Virus record (IMG/VR): IMGVR_UViG_3300045941_000080
Span: 1-42,208 of that record
Length of the DNA stretch: 42,208 bases
Reading direction: 5' to 3' (one strand)
DNA from: a virus
Shown: positions 38,211-42,208 of the stretch, one piece after another
How positions within the stretch are numbered: position 1 is the first letter of the stretch
How the letters are laid out: every line of letters starts with the position of its first letter
Notes under the pieces: generated by a model
Databases searched by the model: none
Told to the model about the DNA's origin: nothing
Seen by the model: only the letters and a program-made list of their open reading frames with translations
Translations under genes and position numbers: made by a program

Positions 38211-38668
38211 GCCGCGAGCGCCTCGAGGACGGCCGCATCGGAGAGGCCGGCGTACCGCTGCACGCTCACGACGCGCGCGCTCCATCCGAAGCCGTCGTAC
38301 CGCGCGGCCGCGCTCGGCCGGCCGCGGTTGACGTGCAGGAAGATTCCCGGCTCGACGACGAGGCCGACGTGATAGTGGCCCATCGGGCGGAGGAGGATCA
38401 CGTCGCCGAAGCGCGGCCGGCGGCGATCGACCTCGAGCCATCGGCCGGAGACGCGCTCGCCGTCCGTGATCGTCTCGACCTGGCCGCCGGCGGCGTCCGT
38501 CCCGACGTGCTCGAGCGCGATCGCGAAGCGTTCGGCGTAGATCAACGCGACCAGGCCCCAACAATTCACGCCGTCCCGATCGCGGCCGTCCTCCTTCCAG
38601 GGAAGGTCGAAGTACGTCCGGATCCAGGCCGGCGCCGTCCAGGTCTCACCGATGGTGAGGATACTCAC
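38207..38668 (-). CDS. NlpC/P60-type tail cysteine peptidase
   Basis: 153 residues from a GTG overlapping the DUF1833 stop. Catalytic residues fit: C36 in NCWGLV, H100 in GHYHVGLV, and a third polar residue in LHVNRG. In siphophages this protein is part of the tail tip and may cleave peptidoglycan cross-links during entry. It lies between DUF1833 and TipJ, the standard order. Confidence 0.85.
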   Translation of the reverse strand: MSILTIGETWTAPAWIRTYFDLPWKEDGRDRDGVNCWGLVALIYAERFAIALEHVGTDAAGGQVETITDGERVSGRWLEVDRRRPRFGDVILLRPMGHYHVGLVVEPGIFLHVNRGRPSAAARYDGFGWSARVVSVQRYAGLSDAAVLEALAA

Positions 38669-39138
38669 TTGAAGAGACCTGGGAAGTGCGCCGGCGTGAA
38701 TGCCCACTGAGGATAGGGCTCGTCGAGAATGTCCTCGAAGGTGAGGTCCCCGGAGACCGTGAGCGCGTCGTACTGGACGTTACGGAGCGTGCACGAGAAC
38801 GGTCCGGCCTCGACGGTATCTGGCGCGGCCGCGCGCACGACCTCGAGCGAGAACGTCGGCGGCGACGTGATCGAGCGGATCGCGGCCGTGATCGCGCGGT
38901 CGACGTTGTCGATCACGAGGCGGATCCGGACGATCTCGTCGTCGCGGTCGTCGGGAAGCGTGACGTCGAACGGGAAGGCGACGAAGGTCTCCCCGCGCGA
39001 GACGACGTTCGTCCAGTTATTCACGAAGCGTTGCGTCGACGCGAGCGACGGATGCGCCATCGTCAGAAGGACGAGGATCACCTGGTCCGTCGCGGAGGCG
39101 TTGATCGCGGCGCGGAGCGTGTTGGTGATGTTCCTCAT
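38665..39138 (-). CDS. DUF1833-family tail tip protein
   Basis: 157 residues from the ATG overlapping the previous stop. Features of DUF1833 include the N-terminal helix, ILVLLTMAHPSL, FVAFPFDVTLPDDRDDE, RIRLVIDNVDR, and a C-terminal ILDEPYPQWAFTPAHFPGLF. Members correspond by position to lambda tail tip protein L. It probably builds the baseplate-like tip ring. Confidence 0.8.
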   Translation of the reverse strand: MRNITNTLRAAINASATDQVILVLLTMAHPSLASTQRFVNNWTNVVSRGETFVAFPFDVTLPDDRDDEIVRIRLVIDNVDRAITAAIRSITSPPTFSLEVVRAAAPDTVEAGPFSCTLRNVQYDALTVSGDLTFEDILDEPYPQWAFTPAHFPGLFK

Positions 39139-39497
39139 GGCATGACCTGGAGCGCGACCTCGATCTCCCACACGCCGGCCGTGAGCTTGCGGTACTTCGG
39201 AGGCTCCGACGGTTTCGAGAATTGGTGATTGACCGCGGCGCCGGTGCGCGGGTGCGGAAGGCCGTCGAAGACGAGCGCGCCTCCGCCGAGCGTCGTCTCG
39301 AAGAACGTATAGAAGTCGTTTAACTGCGCGGTCGTGAGGACGAGCTTCCCGCGGTACGGTTCCGGCGCGGCCGTGAAGCGCGGCCGGACCTTCATCGGGC
39401 CCGTGTCCATTTGCGTCTCGATCGCTCGAGACGGGAAGGCGCCCTCGAAGCCTTCGTACAAGATCTTCTTCGGCACGGAGACCGGCCAGGTAGGCAT
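39135..39497 (-). CDS. Minor tail protein (lambda M-like position)
   Basis: 120 residues; ATG shares a base with the tape measure stop (TAATG). It contains PTWPVSVPKKIL, an FTAAPEPYRGKLVLT segment, FYTFFETTLGGG and WEIEVALQ, a pattern typical of phage minor tail proteins directly downstream of the tape measure. It probably connects the tail tube to the tip. Confidence 0.75.
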   Translation of the reverse strand: MPTWPVSVPKKILYEGFEGAFPSRAIETQMDTGPMKVRPRFTAAPEPYRGKLVLTTAQLNDFYTFFETTLGGGALVFDGLPHPRTGAAVNHQFSKPSEPPKYRKLTAGVWEIEVALQVMP

Positions 39498-42013
39498 TAC
39501 CGCGACACTCCCGCCCGCGTGAGCCGGTAGAGGTTCCGCATGGTGGGATCCATGGATCCCGTGTTGAAGGCCTCCTTCATCGCGCGCGTGACGAAGACCT
39601 GGAGCATGCGCTGGCCGTCGGGGCCCGTCGTCTCCTGCGCGGATCCTTCGGCCGCGACGCCGGTCTGGTTGATGATCTGGACGGTGATCTCGCCGGATCC
39701 GCCCAGGCGAGTGAGCGGGACGATCGCCTCGTCCTGGCCGGCCTCGCCCGCGATGATGAGCCGGCCTCCTGGCCGCGCCTTGACGACGCCTCCCTTCGCG
39801 AACGCCGGGAGCGTGAAGTCGGCGCCGCCGCCGCCGAGTCCAACGCCCGTATTGCCGCCTCCACTCGCGCCCGCGGCGCCGGAGCCCGCGCCGAAGAGAC
39901 CCAGGACGAGGCCGATCCCCTTCTTGATCAGGCCGGTCGTCTCCATCCAGTCGAGGAAGTCCTTTACTGCCTTCATCGAAAGATCGACCGCTCGCTTCAC
40001 GCCGTTCTCGAAGAACGCGAGCGCGATCGACTGGCCCAGGTTGCGGAAGGCGTCCTTCATCGTCGTCGTGCCCTGGATCACGCCCGTCACCGAGCGCGTG
40101 ATCGAGGAGTCGATCGCGCCGAAGAGATCGCGGAAGGCGTCGCCGATCGACTTCGTCCGCTCGAGCTCCTCGAGGCGCGTCTTCAATTGCTGGAGCTTCG
40201 GATCCGCAGGATCGACGCCTTCCTCGAGCATCTTCTTCATGGCGGCCGTCGTCGCGTCGATCTTCATCGCCGTCGCGTCGATCGTCGTCCCGACGCCGCC
40301 CCAGGTATCGCCGAAGAGCTTCGCTTGCTTGTCGATCAGCGAGATCTGGTCCCGGAGGTCGTCGAGCGGTTTCTCGCTCTCGGCGACGGCCTCGCGCGTC
40401 CCTGTCACGCCGCCCATGTCGGTCGTGACGTTCTCGTTGACGTCAGCGAGCTCGCGGCGAAGGCGCGCGAGGTCCTCGAGTTGCTTCTTCAGTTCGAGGA
40501 GGCGCGGATCGTCGACCGGGAGGAACTCCGCGAGCTTCGGGAGAGCGCTCGAGATCACGCCGATCTTCTCGCCGATCAGGTCGAACGGTTCGGCCGTGAG
40601 GAACGCGCGCCGGTCGACGTCCTCGAGGGCGCGCTCGACGTCCTTGAAGCCTTGCGTGATCTCGCCCTGGAGCTTCGTGCTCTCCTCGAAGCCTTGCGCC
40701 GTGCTGTCCTGGATCTTTCCGTACGCCTCGAGGAGGACGCGCGCGCGGTCCTGCGCTTCGATGAACTCGATCCACGCGCCCGTAATCTCGTCGATCTGGC
40801 CGGTGAGGAGCGGCGCGGTCTCCGCGAGCTTCGCCGCCTCACGGACGACTCCCTGGATCGCCTTCTCCGCGGCGTTCGTCGTCGTCGCGTCCTTGAACTT
40901 GTCGCGGAAGTCGTCGAGCGCGCGAAGCTGTTCCGGCGTCGGCCCGACCGGCGTCCGCTTCTTGTTGTCCGGCGGCGGCGGAGGCTTCATCGCCTCGGCC
41001 TCAAGGATCGCGTCGATCTGCTTCTTCAATTCCTCGACGCGGCCCTTCTGGTTCGTGTCGTGGCCGAAGAAGCGATTGATCCGGTCGCCGAGCGTGTCGC
41101 CCTTGGAGATCCGCGCCATCCCCTTTTCGAGCCGCTCGATCTCCGCGCGGAGGTCCTTGATCTTGTCCTCCGGCGTCTTCTCGAGCACGCCGAGCTGCTT
41201 GAGGACCTCGATCATCCCGCGGCCCGCCTCCGCCGCGCGCTGGAACCACTTCGCGAAGTCGTCGCTCGCCGTGAACTCGGCGATCGCCGTCGCCAGGTTG
41301 ACCTTGATCACGCGCGCGAGCACGTCGAGTTGATCGTTCGCCTTGCCGGCCTTCTGGATCATGCTCTCGTCCATGACCAGGCCGAGCCGGCGCGCCTCGT
41401 CGCCGTACTTCTTGAGGCCCGCGGCGCCCTCGGCGAGCATCGGATGGAGCTTGGTGCCGCTCCGCCCGAAGAGCTCCATTTCGAGCCGCGTCCGCTCTTG
41501 CTCGTTCGAGGTCTTCGCGAGCTTGTCGGCGACGACGTCGAGCGCGTCGCCGAGCTCGAGCGCGGACGCTTGCGCCTGGGAGATCCCCATCCGCTTGAAG
41601 AGATCGACCGCGCTCCGCTCGCCGGCGCCGGCCTCGCCGAGCCGGCGGTTCAAGTTGCGGAGGCCGACCTCGAGGTCCTCAATGCTGGCGCCCGTGACCG
41701 TCGCCGCGTGCAAGAGCTCCTGGAGCCGGTCCGTCGAGACGCCCAGGCGTTGCGCCATTTCGTCGATGTTGTCGGCGAGCTCGAGAGGCTTTTTGATGAT
41801 CAGGTCGAAGCCGCGAATGATGAGGTCGACGCCGAGCGCGGTCTTCAAGAGCGTGAGGCCGCGCGAGATCCCTTGCGCGGCGTTGTCGACGGCGCGGAAG
41901 GAGGACGCGATCCGCGTTGCCGCCGAGCGGCTGGCCGCCTCCGCGGTGTTGAGGTCGCTCGTGAACTTCGCGTGTGTCGCGACCATGTCGAGGATGAACG
42001 ACGCGGTAGCTAT
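39497..42013 (-). CDS. Tape measure protein, probably starting at ATA
   Basis: 838 residues from ATA (42013-42011), or 829 from the ATG at 41986. ATA is favoured: AGGAGGG lies six bases upstream, it overlaps the previous stop as ATAG in the same way as ATGA elsewhere, and the resulting N-terminus (MATASFILDMVATHAKFTSD) is typical of tape measures. No Shine-Dalgarno precedes ATG 41986. The protein is helical, with coiled coils, TMP core (LADNIDEMAQRLGVSTDRLQ) and a Gly-rich C-terminus with a hydrophobic patch. It sets tail length and takes part in DNA entry. Confidence 0.85.
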   Translation of the reverse strand: MATASFILDMVATHAKFTSDLNTAEAASRSAATRIASSFRAVDNAAQGISRGLTLLKTALGVDLIIRGFDLIIKKPLELADNIDEMAQRLGVSTDRLQELLHAATVTGASIEDLEVGLRNLNRRLGEAGAGERSAVDLFKRMGISQAQASALELGDALDVVADKLAKTSNEQERTRLEMELFGRSGTKLHPMLAEGAAGLKKYGDEARRLGLVMDESMIQKAGKANDQLDVLARVIKVNLATAIAEFTASDDFAKWFQRAAEAGRGMIEVLKQLGVLEKTPEDKIKDLRAEIERLEKGMARISKGDTLGDRINRFFGHDTNQKGRVEELKKQIDAILEAEAMKPPPPPDNKKRTPVGPTPEQLRALDDFRDKFKDATTTNAAEKAIQGVVREAAKLAETAPLLTGQIDEITGAWIEFIEAQDRARVLLEAYGKIQDSTAQGFEESTKLQGEITQGFKDVERALEDVDRRAFLTAEPFDLIGEKIGVISSALPKLAEFLPVDDPRLLELKKQLEDLARLRRELADVNENVTTDMGGVTGTREAVAESEKPLDDLRDQISLIDKQAKLFGDTWGGVGTTIDATAMKIDATTAAMKKMLEEGVDPADPKLQQLKTRLEELERTKSIGDAFRDLFGAIDSSITRSVTGVIQGTTTMKDAFRNLGQSIALAFFENGVKRAVDLSMKAVKDFLDWMETTGLIKKGIGLVLGLFGAGSGAAGASGGGNTGVGLGGGGADFTLPAFAKGGVVKARPGGRLIIAGEAGQDEAIVPLTRLGGSGEITVQIINQTGVAAEGSAQETTGPDGQRMLQVFVTRAMKEAFNTGSMDPTMRNLYRLTRAGVSR

Positions 42014-42208
42014 GGCCGTCCCTCCTCTCGCTCGCGCTCGCCACGGTTGTGCTCGCCGATCGCCTGGAGCCGAGCGATCAATCGCGCCTCAAGGTCCGGT
42101 GCCGGTTGCTCCTTCGCCGCGGCCGCGGCCGGCGCCGGCGCGCCGTCGTCGACATACGGGACGAACGGGACGAAGTCGGCCGCGACGAACGGCCGCTCGT
42201 CCTTCCTC
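42010..42208 (-). CDS. Partial gene upstream of the tape measure (tail assembly chaperone position)
   Basis: The window holds the last 65 codons; the start is beyond the right edge. The visible part is an Ala/Pro-rich linker after FVPFVPYVDD, then a helix (LEARLIARLQAIGEHNRGER) and TAG, which overlaps the ATA start of the next gene. Genes at this position usually encode tail assembly chaperones, often with a frameshift; this is inference from position. Confidence 0.6.
   Translation of the reverse strand, partial: RKDERPFVAADFVPFVPYVDDGAPAPAAAAAKEQPAPDLEARLIARLQAIGEHNRGEREREEGRP

Noticed and set aside
1-42208. tRNA or rRNA genes
   Set aside because: No cloverleaf-like segment with TTCGA/TTCAA T-loop and matching acceptor arms, and no rRNA-like stretch, was noticed in the non-coding gaps; this is by eye only, and tRNAscan-SE would be decisive.

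Overview
The window is the interior of a high-GC temperate siphophage genome (free phage or prophage). No host gene, integrase, terminase or capsid gene is visible, so the head/packaging arm and any attachment site lie outside. Two lipoproteins with clean lipoboxes, a Tat signal, a candidate spanin pair, a HigBA-type toxin-antitoxin pair and a TipJ/NlpC/DUF1833 tail-tip module point to a Gram-negative, high-GC (Pseudomonadota-like) host; the genus cannot be read from the sequence.

Layout. (1) 1-595: a non-coding control region with a dense cluster of TGTACC/GGTACA hexamers and four 16-bp operators of the form TCGTA-N6-TACGA. (2) 596-3145, rightward: SprT-like metalloprotein, zinc-finger protein, Mom-like DNA-modification enzyme, second zinc-finger protein, and a basic-tailed protein behind its own promoter and a fifth copy of the operator. 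(3) 6840-3180, leftward: small genes, a DnaB-N/RepA-like helicase, DUF3850 and ASCH proteins. (4) 6912-7427, rightward: two small genes inserted between leftward operons. (5) 21213-7447, leftward early operon of about thirty tightly overlapping genes: XRE regulator, CII-like regulator, ParB-like protein, Erf annealing protein, PD-(D/E)XK exonuclease, DksA/TraR-like protein, RusA resolvase, J-domain protein, DUF5131 protein and many small zinc or membrane proteins. (6) 21214-21323: divergent lysogeny-type switch. (7) 21324-24265, rightward accessory genes: XRE protein with a membrane segment, exported proteins (one with an in-frame TGA), a lipoprotein, and HigBA. (8) 42208-24320, leftward late genes, upstream to downstream: a chaperone-position gene, tape measure, minor tail proteins, NlpC/P60, TipJ, a Tat-exported protein, a pectate-lyase-like protein, a long repetitive fibre-like protein, further structural genes, and a lysis-like pair.

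How it works together. The two regulators at 21213/21324 probably set lysogeny versus early leftward transcription. The early operon supplies recombination (Erf, exonuclease, RusA), replication (DnaB-like helicase) and host-takeover regulators. The Mom-like enzyme probably protects the DNA from restriction. The late operon builds a long non-contractile tail with a polysaccharide-degrading component. Gene packing is extreme: more than thirty junctions are 1- or 4-base stop/start overlaps (ATGA, GTGA, TGATG, TAGTG), and this rule was used to choose starts and to find genes of 26-55 codons.
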